A stretch of 32,805 nt of DNA from NCBI GenBank assembly GCA_007693945.1, contig RECP01000032.1:1-32805 (forward strand), in the 5' to 3' direction. The notes beneath the pieces are model-generated. The model ran no database searches. It had not been told where the DNA came from and saw nothing but the letters and a program-made list of their open reading frames with translations. The position numbers were made by a program, and so were the translations under genes. Shown here piece after piece: positions 17,857-26,458 of the stretch. The DNA is from Spirochaetaceae bacterium (GTDB lineage Bacteria; Spirochaetota; Spirochaetia; DSM-27196; PWMO01). Each line of letters opens with the position of its first letter. Positions within the stretch are counted from its first letter, which is position 1.

Positions 17857-19950
17857 ATGGCGATTGCGGTATTTGTGATCTTCGTCGGGCTGGTGCTGGC
17901 GGTTTCGGCGCACACCAGCCGCCGCGCGGCCAGTGTGGGTGGTTACTTCGTTGCCAACAGCTCGATCCACTGGGGTGTCAATGGTGTGGCCTTCGCCGGC
18001 GGTTATCTGTCGGTGGCCAGCTTCCTGGGTATCTGCGGGCTGATAGCGTTCTTCGGCTACGACGGCTTCCTGTACTCTATCGGGTTTCTGGCGGGGTGGA
18101 TTGTGGCACTGTTCGTGATTGCCGAACCGATGAAGCGCATGGGAACCTACACGTTCTCCGATGCGCTCAACCGCAACTTCAGCCATCCGGGAATTCAGCT
18201 GGCCGCCGGGCTTAGCGTGCTGGTGGTGTCGCTGTTCTATCTCGTACCACAGATGGTCGGTGCAGGGGTACTGGTCGAGCCGTTGCTGGGGATCTCGCAC
18301 TACTGGGGAGTTATCATCGTGGGCTCGGTAGTGATCGTGCTGGTGGCCGGTGGCGGCATGACGTCGACGACTTACGTGCAGTTCTTCAACGGCGGCCTGC
18401 TGTTGACGTTTGCCGCCGTGCTGACCGTGGCGGTGCTGTTTCGCGGCGTGAGCCCGGACGAGCGCCCGCTGGAAGAGGGCCGGGAAGGGCTTGAAAGCTA
18501 CCGTTACGAACAGGTTGCCGTCACAATCGAAGGCGGGCAGCCGCGCGTCGATCTTCCGGGAGCACGCAACGTCGGGCGCCACGCGGTTGTCGATGCCAAT
18601 ACCGGCGCCGAGACCGCGGTTTTCTACCGGCTCTCGCGCCTGGTTCCGGCAATTGCCGACGGTGACGACGGCTACACCGCCGAAATCAAGGGGCGCACAC
18701 CGTACTTTGACGGCGCCGCCGGAAGCGGCTGGCGCATCGAGCAGCTGGACGGCCGTCCGCACGTGCGCATTGAGGACTGGTGGCGCCTGATGCGGGGCGC
18801 CGACGGATCGGAAGTGCTGGTGGAGACACAGTACCGTGCGGTGATGCCGGACGGCAGTGTGCTGATCAACGGTGCGCCCGACAGTGCCGACAATCGGCTG
18901 CGCCAGATGGGCGGCGTCAGTGCGATACCGGCCGAGATTGGCGAGCGCACCGGGCCGGTGGGCCCGCTGCGGCTGCTGAGTGTCTTATCGGACCGGTCGA
19001 CCGTAGTCCAGCGGCCTCTGATTGCCAACTTCACCACCGACGCCGGGGAGCGCATGACCATTCACTACCAGGAGCCCACCGCCGGTTCCGAGTTCATGCG
19101 GCCCGGCCTGATGTTCCCGCTCGAGGCCAGCCCCGGTGAACCGCCCTTGACCACGCTGCTCAACCGGCTGAACTTCATCTCGCTTATGCTGGCGCTGTTC
19201 CTGGGCACTTCGGCGCTGCCGCACATCCTGATTCGCTACTATACCGTACCCAGTGCCGAAGCTGCGCGCAAATCGACCATTGTGGCAATTGCCGGAATCG
19301 GCCTGTTCTACGTGCTGACCATGTACCTGGGAGTCGGCGCGATAGCCGGCGGCGCAATCAATCCCGAGACCAGCAATATGAGTGCTCCGCTGCTGGCGCG
19401 CAGTTTCGGCGAGGTGCTGTTTGCGATGATCTCGGGTATCGCGTTCACCACCGTGCTGGCGACCGTTTCCGGACTGATTATGGCGGCCTCCGGGTCGGTG
19501 GCGCACGACCTGATGGGTAACCTGATGCGGCGCCAGTTTTCGGACCACGCCAAGGTGCTGACGGGACGGCTGGTGGCGGTTGTTGTCGGAGTGATCGGTA
19601 TTGTGCTCGGCATTGCCTTCCGTGACATGAACGTATCGTTCATGGTCGGCTGGGCGTTTGCCGTTGCCGCCTCCGCCAACCTCCCGGCCCTGCTGATGAT
19701 GCTGTTCTGGAAGAAGGCCACCGCGCAGGGGATCATCGCCTCGATCCTGGTTGGTATCGTATCGGCGGTTGGTCTGATCCTGCTCAGCCCGGACATGTGG
19801 GTGCGATACGGATTTGACCCCGCAACGGCCCCGATGCCGATCAACCAGCCCGGTATCGTTTCAATTCCGCTGAGCTTTGTGGTGCTGGTGGTTGTTTCGC
19901 TGGCCACCGCCAGGCGCAACGGAACGGGCGCGGTGGCAACGACGCGGTAG
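17857..19950 (+). CDS. Sodium:solute symporter (ActP/VC_2705-like) with large extra domain
   Basis: Inner-membrane symporter, probably sodium-coupled uptake of acetate or another small carboxylate, judging from relatives paired with DUF485 proteins. Typical family segments include SVASFLGICGLIAFFGYDGF near the start, VPQMVGAGVLVEPLLGI, and in the second half LGTSALPHILIRYYTVPSA and SGIAFTTVLATVSGLIMAAS. At 697 residues it exceeds the usual 520-600. The excess is a soluble segment of about 230 residues (about 200-428) between two membrane helices, rich in charged residues and short beta-like stretches. Its sequence is unfamiliar. The insert begins after VLFRGVSPDERP and ends before LTTLLNRLNFISL. 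The frame is continuous with no sign of assembly error. Substrate unproven. Confidence 0.85.
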   Translation: MAIAVFVIFVGLVLAVSAHTSRRAASVGGYFVANSSIHWGVNGVAFAGGYLSVASFLGICGLIAFFGYDGFLYSIGFLAGWIVALFVIAEPMKRMGTYTFSDALNRNFSHPGIQLAAGLSVLVVSLFYLVPQMVGAGVLVEPLLGISHYWGVIIVGSVVIVLVAGGGMTSTTYVQFFNGGLLLTFAAVLTVAVLFRGVSPDERPLEEGREGLESYRYEQVAVTIEGGQPRVDLPGARNVGRHAVVDANTGAETAVFYRLSRLVPAIADGDDGYTAEIKGRTPYFDGAAGSGWRIEQLDGRPHVRIEDWWRLMRGADGSEVLVETQYRAVMPDGSVLINGAPDSADNRLRQMGGVSAIPAEIGERTGPVGPLRLLSVLSDRSTVVQRPLIANFTTDAGERMTIHYQEPTAGSEFMRPGLMFPLEASPGEPPLTTLLNRLNFISLMLALFLGTSALPHILIRYYTVPSAEAARKSTIVAIAGIGLFYVLTMYLGVGAIAGGAINPETSNMSAPLLARSFGEVLFAMISGIAFTTVLATVSGLIMAASGSVAHDLMGNLMRRQFSDHAKVLTGRLVAVVVGVIGIVLGIAFRDMNVSFMVGWAFAVAASANLPALLMMLFWKKATAQGIIASILVGIVSAVGLILLSPDMWVRYGFDPATAPMPINQPGIVSIPLSFVVLVVVSLATARRNGTGAVATTR

Positions 19951-19970
19951 CGCCCCGTCCGTCCTCCGGC

Positions 19971-19988
19971 CGCGCCGCCGCCGGCGCG
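19971..19988. terminator. GC-rich hairpin in the convergent gap
   Basis: CGCGCCG (19971-19977) and CGGCGCG (19982-19988) form a 7-bp stem with a 4-nt loop between the convergent symporter and PHP-fusion genes. There is no T-run. Confidence 0.4.
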
Positions 19989-19993
19989 GCGCG

Positions 19994-22900
19994 TCAGGCG
20001 CTGGTGTGGAAATCGTGACTGACCTTCTTCTGGATCAGCGAGATCTGGGAGAAGGTGTTCTTCAGCGTGCCTGTCTCAATCTGGGTCAGCGACCGCGGAT
20101 CAATCGAATTGTCCGGCAGACGATCCGACCTTATCATCTCCACCTGGTGACGGTAACGAAGCTGCATCAGGTGTTCGTAGGCCTGGTAAATCGCGCGGTA
20201 GCTCTCTTCCTGCAGCACTTCGATGCCGTGAAGCTGCCCGAGCCGGTCGAAGGTGTTGGTGTCTTCCAGCTGGTGCTTGAGCGTATAGAGCCGCGCAAAG
20301 TTGACAATCGGCAGCATCGCTTCCTTGATGTTGAAGGTGTGCGGCGCCTCGCCCGAGGATCCGGTGACAATTTTGCCGAAGGCGCCGATGGGCGCCTTGT
20401 AACGCACGGTGTTGAGCGCCATGTGAGACAGAAACGCCGGGTGCGTTTCGAGTGTCCGCGAGACGTGCTGCCACAGGGCGCGGACCAGCGATCCGTCACC
20501 ATAGATGCAGCGCAGGTCAAAAAAGACGTTGCAGTGCGCCAGCGCCAGCTCATCCGGCTCTTCGATCCAGGCGCTGAAGTACTCTTTCCAGCGCTCAAGC
20601 GGTTGGTTCCAGCGCCGGTCACGCGCCATCGCCTCGTTCTTGCAGTAACGGTAGCCTGCGCTGTCGAGACGCTCGCACACCAGCTCCCCGAGCTTCAGGA
20701 AGTAGTCCGCGGCCGCGTCTGAAGACCCTGAAGGCCCCTCGCGCAGCTCGTACAGCAGTGCGTTATCCTGGTCGGTGGAGAGTGTCTGCTCCTGGCGTGC
20801 CTCGCTGCCAAGCGCCACAAACGCAAAGCGCGCCGGCGCCGGCCCGAGCTCCTCCAGCGTCAGCGCGATGATCCGCTGTGCAACCGCGTCGGCGGCGGCG
20901 CTGGTAACGTGGCAGATATTGCGCGGCAGGGCTCCGGAATCCACCAGCGAACCGACCAGCGCCGGCAGGCGCTGATGGCACTCCGCAAGCTCATCGACGC
21001 TGCGGGCACGATGGATCTGCTGCGTCAGAACCACCGGCGAATAGCGGTCGGGCTGCAGAGTGCGGCTGCTGCGGATGATCCCGACCAGCGTATCCGAGGA
21101 GTCAACGACCGCCAGATGGTCGATGCTGCGCTCGCGTTCGAGCAGAAAGGCCTCAAAGATCGGTGCGTTTTCGTGAATCGTGACAACCGGGGCACTCATG
21201 ATGCGCGATACCGGCTGTGAGCTCTCGAGACCCGCGGCAACCACTCGTTCACGGATATCGTGATCGGTGACAATACCCACCAGGCTGCCGTTGTCGGCGG
21301 TTACCGCCACCGCGTCGAAGGAGTGGCGGTTCATCAGGCGCACGGCCTGGTTGATGGAAGCGTCCAGCGTGCAGGTTACCGCAGGGCGCATCGAGTTGCG
21401 CACCGGTTCCGTGAGGAACAGCAGCGAGGTCTGCAGTTGTGAGATAAGGCGCTCGCGCGCCGCCCCCGACTGCATCGCGCGGTGGCGCGTAATATCCTGT
21501 ACGCTCAGGATCATGCCCTTGCGTCCCGAGAAGTAGACCGCGGTTGAAGAGAGCAGTACCGGCACGGTCTGGCCGTTCTTGCGCCGCAGGCGCGCCTCAA
21601 ACGGCTCGCGCACCTCACCGCCGCCCGCAATCAGTTCCAGGCTTGCGGCTGCCGGGCCGCGGTCTTCGGTCAGTACCACGTCGTGGATGTCGAGGAAGGC
21701 GAGCTCGGAGGCCGAGTAATCCAGCATCTCCAGCAGTGAACGGTTGGCGTAGGTACAGCGGCCGTCGATCAGCAGCAGGGTACCGCTGGTGGAGGATTCC
21801 ACCAGTGACTGGTAGCGCTCGTGCGACAGGCGCAGCTCATGCTCGGCCTCGCCGCGGCGCCGCTCGACCTTGAGACTCTGGTAAGCGATGCTCAACAGCA
21901 GTACGGTGGCCACCACGGTCACCACAAACGACGCGTCCACCATGCGTCCGGTGATGGTGCTGATCTCCTGCTGCACGTCGTCAACGTAGAGTCCGGTTCC
22001 GATGATCCAGCCCCACGGTGCAAAGCGGCGCACGTAGGATTCCTTGGCTTCCAGCCGGTCGGGATCATCCTGCCACTGCCAGACGTAGCGCACGAATCCC
22101 GAGGCCTCGTTCTGCACCGCGGCCACAAACTCTACGAAGAGACGCACACCGTCCGGATCGGTGAAATCGGTCAGGTCGTCTCCCTCCAGGTCACTGCGAT
22201 AGGGGTGCATCACCATGTGCGGGTGCATGTCGGTGATCCAGAAGTAGTCCATGGCGTCGGGGCCGTAGCGCATGCGACGGATGCGCTCGATGGCCGCCTG
22301 CTGTGCCTGTTCCAGCGATAGGCGGCCCTCTTCCACCTCGCGATGGTAGTCCCACAGGATACTCCAGGCGGAGTTGGTGAGCTCGGTGGTCATTTCGCGC
22401 TTGCGGTCCAGCAGCCGGTTTTCCATGGTCGGGATCAGAATCAGGAACAGCAGTCCGATGAAGGCTCCGATCACCAGCAGCGACGGCACCACGATGCGCA
22501 GGAACAGCCACTGCCAGTTGATGCGGTCGAGCTCGGGCTGCGGGGTAACCCGCGGCGGCGGCGTGCCTGCCTCATCGTGGGCGCCGTTACGCGCGTGGTC
22601 TCCAAGCGCCTGACGAAACTGCTTCCAGCGGGCTACCGGCATGGCCACGCCCGGGGCCGCTGATCCGGCCTGCTGCTGCCCGTGGTAGTCGCTGCCGGCC
22701 GAGGTCAGAAGCCCCAGGCGATCCGCCATGGAGGCCAGCCGCTGCTGGACCTCGGGCGGGTAGGGCTTGTAGAACGCTTCGATACCGTCCAGCCCGGCGG
22801 CCGCGAGCTCGGCCACCGCCTGCTCCAGCGCCTGACCCGACCAGTCGGTCTGCAGCGGGTGCGCCAGGAAGACGATGCCGCCGGCACCGTGGAAGGCGTC

Positions 22901-23257
22901 AATCACCTGCGGCGCGTCATGGACCGCGGAGCTCTCCAGAATGCCCTCGAGGGCGGCACTGTGGGGTTCAAACCCGTAGGCCAGCAGATGAACCTCGGTT
23001 CCTTTGTGGAGCGCGTGCAGCTCGGCGCCGGTTATCTGCGCGACACCGCGGCGCAACGCCGCTCTGTTGAACGCCGCCGTGCCGGATACGGTGTGATGGT
23101 CGGTAAGCGACGCGTAGTCGACCCCGGCGTCGGCCAGCTTGTCGGCCACCACCGCGGCGTTGAAGTAGCCGTCGCTGGCATCCGAGTGGCAGTGGAGATC
23201 CACGACCACCGCAGGCTCACTGAACGCCGAGGTAGTGTTGAGGTCTGCCTGGGCCAT
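19994..23257 (-). CDS. PHP-Cache-PAS-CBS-nucleotidyltransferase fusion signalling protein
   Basis: A 1087-residue inner-membrane protein joining domains that usually occur apart. In order: PHP-family phosphoesterase (about 18-200) with the expected metal motifs DLHCHSD (20-26), TDHH (52-55), GAEL (77-80), AHP (132-134) and SDYH (189-192); membrane helix (about 251-277); periplasmic single-Cache-like sensor (about 280-430; YFWITDMHPHMVMHP, WGWIIGTGLYVDDV); membrane helix (about 433-451); cytosolic PAS domain (about 470-582); paired CBS domains (about 605-725); and a DUF294/GlnD-like nucleotidyltransferase with GSEAR (807-811) and STDQDN (817-822), plus its helical C-terminal partner domain. 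Both putative catalytic sites look intact. It follows fusA by 30 bp but has its own extended -10 element right at the start codon. Substrates and output are unknown; the intracellular PHP domain and nucleotidyltransferase could write and erase a nucleotide signal or protein modification. Confidence 0.88.
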   Translation of the reverse strand: MAQADLNTTSAFSEPAVVVDLHCHSDASDGYFNAAVVADKLADAGVDYASLTDHHTVSGTAAFNRAALRRGVAQITGAELHALHKGTEVHLLAYGFEPHSAALEGILESSAVHDAPQVIDAFHGAGGIVFLAHPLQTDWSGQALEQAVAELAAAGLDGIEAFYKPYPPEVQQRLASMADRLGLLTSAGSDYHGQQQAGSAAPGVAMPVARWKQFRQALGDHARNGAHDEAGTPPPRVTPQPELDRINWQWLFLRIVVPSLLVIGAFIGLLFLILIPTMENRLLDRKREMTTELTNSAWSILWDYHREVEEGRLSLEQAQQAAIERIRRMRYGPDAMDYFWITDMHPHMVMHPYRSDLEGDDLTDFTDPDGVRLFVEFVAAVQNEASGFVRYVWQWQDDPDRLEAKESYVRRFAPWGWIIGTGLYVDDVQQEISTITGRMVDASFVVTVVATVLLLSIAYQSLKVERRRGEAEHELRLSHERYQSLVESSTSGTLLLIDGRCTYANRSLLEMLDYSASELAFLDIHDVVLTEDRGPAAASLELIAGGGEVREPFEARLRRKNGQTVPVLLSSTAVYFSGRKGMILSVQDITRHRAMQSGAARERLISQLQTSLLFLTEPVRNSMRPAVTCTLDASINQAVRLMNRHSFDAVAVTADNGSLVGIVTDHDIRERVVAAGLESSQPVSRIMSAPVVTIHENAPIFEAFLLERERSIDHLAVVDSSDTLVGIIRSSRTLQPDRYSPVVLTQQIHRARSVDELAECHQRLPALVGSLVDSGALPRNICHVTSAAADAVAQRIIALTLEELGPAPARFAFVALGSEARQEQTLSTDQDNALLYELREGPSGSSDAAADYFLKLGELVCERLDSAGYRYCKNEAMARDRRWNQPLERWKEYFSAWIEEPDELALAHCNVFFDLRCIYGDGSLVRALWQHVSRTLETHPAFLSHMALNTVRYKAPIGAFGKIVTGSSGEAPHTFNIKEAMLPIVNFARLYTLKHQLEDTNTFDRLGQLHGIEVLQEESYRAIYQAYEHLMQLRYRHQVEMIRSDRLPDNSIDPRSLTQIETGTLKNTFSQISLIQKKVSHDFHTSA

Positions 23258-23264
23258 ATGGCGG

Positions 23265-23273
23265 ATTATAGCA
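23265..23273 (-). promoter_or_regulatory. Extended -10 promoter for the PHP fusion gene
   Basis: On the minus strand TGCTATAAT: a consensus -10 with the TGn extension and no good -35. It ends 7 bp before ATG 23257, so transcription should begin at the start codon. It lies in the 30-bp gap after fusA. Confidence 0.65.
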
Positions 23274-23287
23274 CAGGATTGGCGGGC

Positions 23288-25321
23288 TTACGTATTCCCC
23301 TTGCGGGCAAAATGGGCAAACTCCATGGCGTACGTGCCGCGGCCCTGGGTCATGCTGCGCAGCGAGGTCGAGTAGCCGAACATGTTGCGCAGCGGGATTT
23401 CGGCGCGGATGTGCTCGCGCATGGCGCGCGACTCGACTCCCTGTACCAGTCCGCTGCGCATGGTCAGCGCGTTGATCACGTCACCCATGTACTCTTTGGG
23501 ACACATCACGTCGACGCGCATGATCGGCTCCAGCAGCACCGGATCGGCGTGCTTGCAGGCGTTGTCAAAACCCAGCGCGGCGGCCGCCTCGAAGGCAAAC
23601 CCCGTTCCGGTGTTAGGGTTGTAGACCGCGTCGACCAGCGTCACGCCGATGTCGATGGTCGGGTAACCGAAGCTGATGCCCGAGCCGAAGGCGCCCTCGA
23701 CCCCGCGCGCTACCGCCTGCTGAAACTCTTCGGGCAGTACCGCACGCGAGACTTCACTGCTGAAGCGGTTGCCGCTGCCGCGCTGCAAGGACTCAACCCG
23801 CAGGGTGATTTCGGCGTTGTTCTCCTTGCCGGCCAGAATGCGGTGAAACTTTTCGACGTGCGTGGCAGTGCCGGCAATCGACTCGCGGTAGGTGACCTGC
23901 GGCTGTCCGACCTTGGCCTGCACGTTGAAGTCCTCGATGATGCGCGTCACCAGCACTTCCAGGTGCAGCTCGCCCATGCCCGAGATAATCAGCTCTCCGG
24001 TGTCCTCGTCCTCGCGGCTGAAGAAGGTCGGGTCCTCCTTGGCGAGGATCGTCAGAACCTCTTTGAGCCGGTCGCGCTGCGACAGCGTCTGCGGCTCGAT
24101 AGCCACGCTGATGACCGGTACCGGGAAGTGCATGCGTTCCAGAATAACCGGACACCCTTCACTGCCGATGGTGTCGCCGGTCTGCGCCAGCTTGAACCCC
24201 ACCGCCACGGCGATATCGCCGGCTTCTACCGCGTCGACCTGCTCGCTGCGGTTGGCGTGCATGCGCATCAGACGGTGGATGCGTTCACGTTTGCGCTTGT
24301 CGACATTGTAGACCGCCGTGCCGGCCTTGAGCCGGCCCGAGTACATGCGGATGAACGACAGATCACCGGCCTCGCGCTCGCTCTGGATTTTGAAGACAAA
24401 GCCCACCGGCTGGCCCTCGCTGCTGCGCGCGATTTCGACGTCCTTGTCCTTGCGGGCGTGATGGGCGACGATCGGCGGCAGTTCTTCGGGGGCCGGCAGG
24501 TAGTTGATAACCGCGTCGAGCAGCGGCTGCACGCCGATGTTGCGCAGGCTGGCCCCGCACAGCACCGGAACCAGGCGCCGTTCGACGGTCTCGGCACGCA
24601 GGGTGCGGTTGATCAGGTCCGTGGGAACCTCGGACCCTTCCAGGTAGAGTTCCGTGATTTCGTCCGAGACCGCACCCAACTGGTCGATGAGTCTCTCCCG
24701 CCAGGTGTCGGCCAGTTCACGGTACTCGGGTTTGATCTCCTCGGCCACGAACTTCGTTCCGTAGTTCTCCACGTCCCAGTGCATCTCGCGCATGTTGACC
24801 AGATCGAGCACGCCGGTGAACGCGTTCTCACGGCCGATCGGGAGATGCGTCACCGCCGGGGCGGCGTGCAGTTTGTCACGGATCTCGTCGATGACGGCGA
24901 AAAAGTCGGCGCCGGTGCGATCCATCTTGTTGACGTAGGCAATCCGCGGCACGTGGTAGGTATCGGCCTGGTGCCAGACCGTCTCGGACTGCGGTTCGAC
25001 GCCGCCCACGGCGCAGAACACCGCCACCGCGCCGTCGAGCACGCGCAGCGAGCGTTCCACCTCGGCGGTGAAATCGACGTGTCCGGGAGTGTCAATGATG
25101 TTTATCTGATGGTCGTGCCAGAAGCAGGTCGTGGCGGCCGACGTGATGGTGATGCCGCGGTTCTGTTCCTGCGTCATCCAGTCCATGGTGGCTTCTCCGT
25201 TGTCGACCTCGCCGATGCGGTGACTCTTGCCGGTGTAGAACAGGATGCGCTCGGTTGTTGTTGTCTTGCCCGCGTCTATGTGCGCCATGATGCCGATGTT
25301 GCGGATCTTGCGTAGTTTCAT
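23288..25321 (-). CDS. fusA: Elongation factor G
   Basis: Ribosomal translocase GTPase, 677 residues. Classical motifs are all present: AHIDAGKT (13-20), RGITI in switch I, DTPGH with the catalytic His81, and NKMD. Later domains show [10 protein letters not shown] and a domain IV-V tail ending in [12 protein letters not shown]. It is slightly shorter than many EF-Gs (about 690-700) and may belong to one of the spirochaete/planctomycete/delta-proteobacterial EF-G clades (spdEFG), in which translocation and ribosome recycling are thought to be divided between paralogues; that placement needs a tree. I chose ATG 25321 with GGAGC upstream over the longer frame to 25369, which overlaps the promoter. 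The PHP fusion gene follows 30 bp downstream. Confidence 0.94.
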   Translation of the reverse strand: MKLRKIRNIGIMAHIDAGKTTTTERILFYTGKSHRIGEVDNGEATMDWMTQEQNRGITITSAATTCFWHDHQINIIDTPGHVDFTAEVERSLRVLDGAVAVFCAVGGVEPQSETVWHQADTYHVPRIAYVNKMDRTGADFFAVIDEIRDKLHAAPAVTHLPIGRENAFTGVLDLVNMREMHWDVENYGTKFVAEEIKPEYRELADTWRERLIDQLGAVSDEITELYLEGSEVPTDLINRTLRAETVERRLVPVLCGASLRNIGVQPLLDAVINYLPAPEELPPIVAHHARKDKDVEIARSSEGQPVGFVFKIQSEREAGDLSFIRMYSGRLKAGTAVYNVDKRKRERIHRLMRMHANRSEQVDAVEAGDIAVAVGFKLAQTGDTIGSEGCPVILERMHFPVPVISVAIEPQTLSQRDRLKEVLTILAKEDPTFFSREDEDTGELIISGMGELHLEVLVTRIIEDFNVQAKVGQPQVTYRESIAGTATHVEKFHRILAGKENNAEITLRVESLQRGSGNRFSSEVSRAVLPEEFQQAVARGVEGAFGSGISFGYPTIDIGVTLVDAVYNPNTGTGFAFEAAAALGFDNACKHADPVLLEPIMRVDVMCPKEYMGDVINALTMRSGLVQGVESRAMREHIRAEIPLRNMFGYSTSLRSMTQGRGTYAMEFAHFARKGNT

Positions 25322-25340
25322 CGATGCTCCGTAATTGCAG

Positions 25341-25369
25341 ATAGTAGCAAAATCGTGCCGCTTGATCAA
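25341..25369 (-). promoter_or_regulatory. fusA promoter
   Basis: On the minus strand TTGATC (25364-25369), 17-bp spacer, TACTAT (25341-25346), giving a short leader of about 14 nt that contains the GGAGC ribosome binding site. Confidence 0.75.
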
Positions 25370-25399
25370 ACGCGCGCCGCAGGTCCGCCGCGCACCTGC

Positions 25400-25428
25400 T
25401 TGACTCGGGGCTCACCGTGTGATAGTTT
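25400..25428 (+). promoter_or_regulatory. tRNA-Val promoter
   Basis: TTGACT (25400-25405), 17-bp spacer, TAGTTT (25423-25428), 11 bp before the mature tRNA 5' end. Divergent from the fusA promoter. Confidence 0.7.
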
Positions 25429-25439
25429 TGGGCACGTTC

Positions 25440-25512
25440 GGGCGCTTAGCTCAGTTGGGAGAGCGCTTGCCTTACAAGCAAGATGTCGGCGGTTCAAGCC
25501 CGTCAGCGCCCA
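25440..25512 (+). tRNA. trnV: tRNA-Val (anticodon TAC)
   Basis: 73-nt cloverleaf. Acceptor strands GGGCGCT and AGCGCCC pair fully, the anticodon arm is CTTGC-CTTACAA-GCAAG giving anticodon TAC, and the T arm is GGCGG-TTCAAGC-CCGTC. The discriminator is A and CCA is not encoded. The permease gene on the other strand ends 15 bp downstream, leaving no room for a separate terminator. Confidence 0.97.
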
Positions 25513-25527
25513 ATAGCCTCGCGCGGT

Positions 25528-26457
25528 TCACTCTTTTTCGTACGGTTTGCCGATGGCCTTGGGCGGTGTGGCGCGGCCGATGAACCCGGCCAGTGCTATC
25601 ATGGTCAGAATGTAGGGTCCCATCTGCACAAAATGGCGCGGAATGCCGACTTCCTGCAGCCGCATCTGGACGGCGTCGGCAAACCCGAACAGGATACTGG
25701 CCCCCAGCGCGCCGAACGGTGTCCATTTGCCGAAGATCATCGCCGCCAGTGAGATAAAGCCGCGTCCGGCCGTCATCCCGTCGCCAAAGCGGCTCAGGTG
25801 CGCTATTGAGAGGTACGCACCACCCAGACCGGCCAGCGCCCCGCTGGCAATCACGGCAATATAGCGGGTCTGAAAGACGTTGATGCCAACCGTATCGGCC
25901 GCTTTGGGGTGTTCGCCCACCGCCCTGAGGCGCAGGCCCCAGACCGTACGGAACAGGAAGACGTGTACAAGCACCACCAGTGCAAGCGCCATGTAGACCA
26001 TCGGGTTCTGATTACCGATGATCTCGCCGACTACCGGAATCCGGCTGATCAGCGGCAGCGTTATGCTCTGGATGCGCGGCACCGCCGGCGATGTGCCGGC
26101 AACGTCAAAGACCGTGCGCAGCATGAAGACGGTGAATCCCACCGCAAAGATGTTGATTGCCGTGCCGCTTACCACCTGGTCCACCTTGTAGCGCACGGAA
26201 GCAACAGCGTGAATCAGGCCCATAACCGCGCCGCTGGCCAGCGCCCCCAGAAGCCCCACCCAGGGAGTGCCGCTGTAGTAGGTCACCAGCATGCCCATGA
26301 AGGCGCCGGTCAGCATCATACCCTCGAGTCCTATGTTGATGACGCCGCTGCGTTCGGAGAAGATCCCTCCCATCGAAGTGAAGATCAGCGGTGTCGCCAT
26401 GCGCAGGGCGGCAGCCAATACGGTGGCGTTCACAAAATAGGTGATGTATGCCCACAT
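25528..26457 (-). CDS. Nucleoside-type ABC transporter permease, second subunit
   Basis: Inner-membrane permease of the BMP-type ABC importer, 309 residues with about eight to ten hydrophobic helices. Family segments include FTSMGGIFSERSGVINIG near the start, GLEGMMLTGAF, and GAYLSIAHLSRFGDGMTAGRGFI. It matches the shorter of the two permeases (YufQ/NupQ-like) in purine-nucleoside systems. ATG 26457 lies one base after the TGA of the other permease, and AAGGAG sits 11 bp upstream inside that gene, so translation is coupled. It is the last gene of the operon and converges on tRNA-Val. Confidence 0.9.
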   Translation of the reverse strand: MWAYITYFVNATVLAAALRMATPLIFTSMGGIFSERSGVINIGLEGMMLTGAFMGMLVTYYSGTPWVGLLGALASGAVMGLIHAVASVRYKVDQVVSGTAINIFAVGFTVFMLRTVFDVAGTSPAVPRIQSITLPLISRIPVVGEIIGNQNPMVYMALALVVLVHVFLFRTVWGLRLRAVGEHPKAADTVGINVFQTRYIAVIASGALAGLGGAYLSIAHLSRFGDGMTAGRGFISLAAMIFGKWTPFGALGASILFGFADAVQMRLQEVGIPRHFVQMGPYILTMIALAGFIGRATPPKAIGKPYEKE

Positions 26458-26458
26458 C

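Noticed and set aside
17560..18762. A 400-residue open frame on the minus strand
   Set aside because: Antisense to the symporter. The His/Arg/Gln-rich composition is typical of shadow translation.
22682..25315. An 877-residue open frame on the plus strand
   Set aside because: It lies antisense to the PHP fusion and fusA, both unmistakable by motif. High GC at third codon positions removes stops from the opposite strand. Its translation resembles no family and is arginine/valine/histidine-rich like other shadows.
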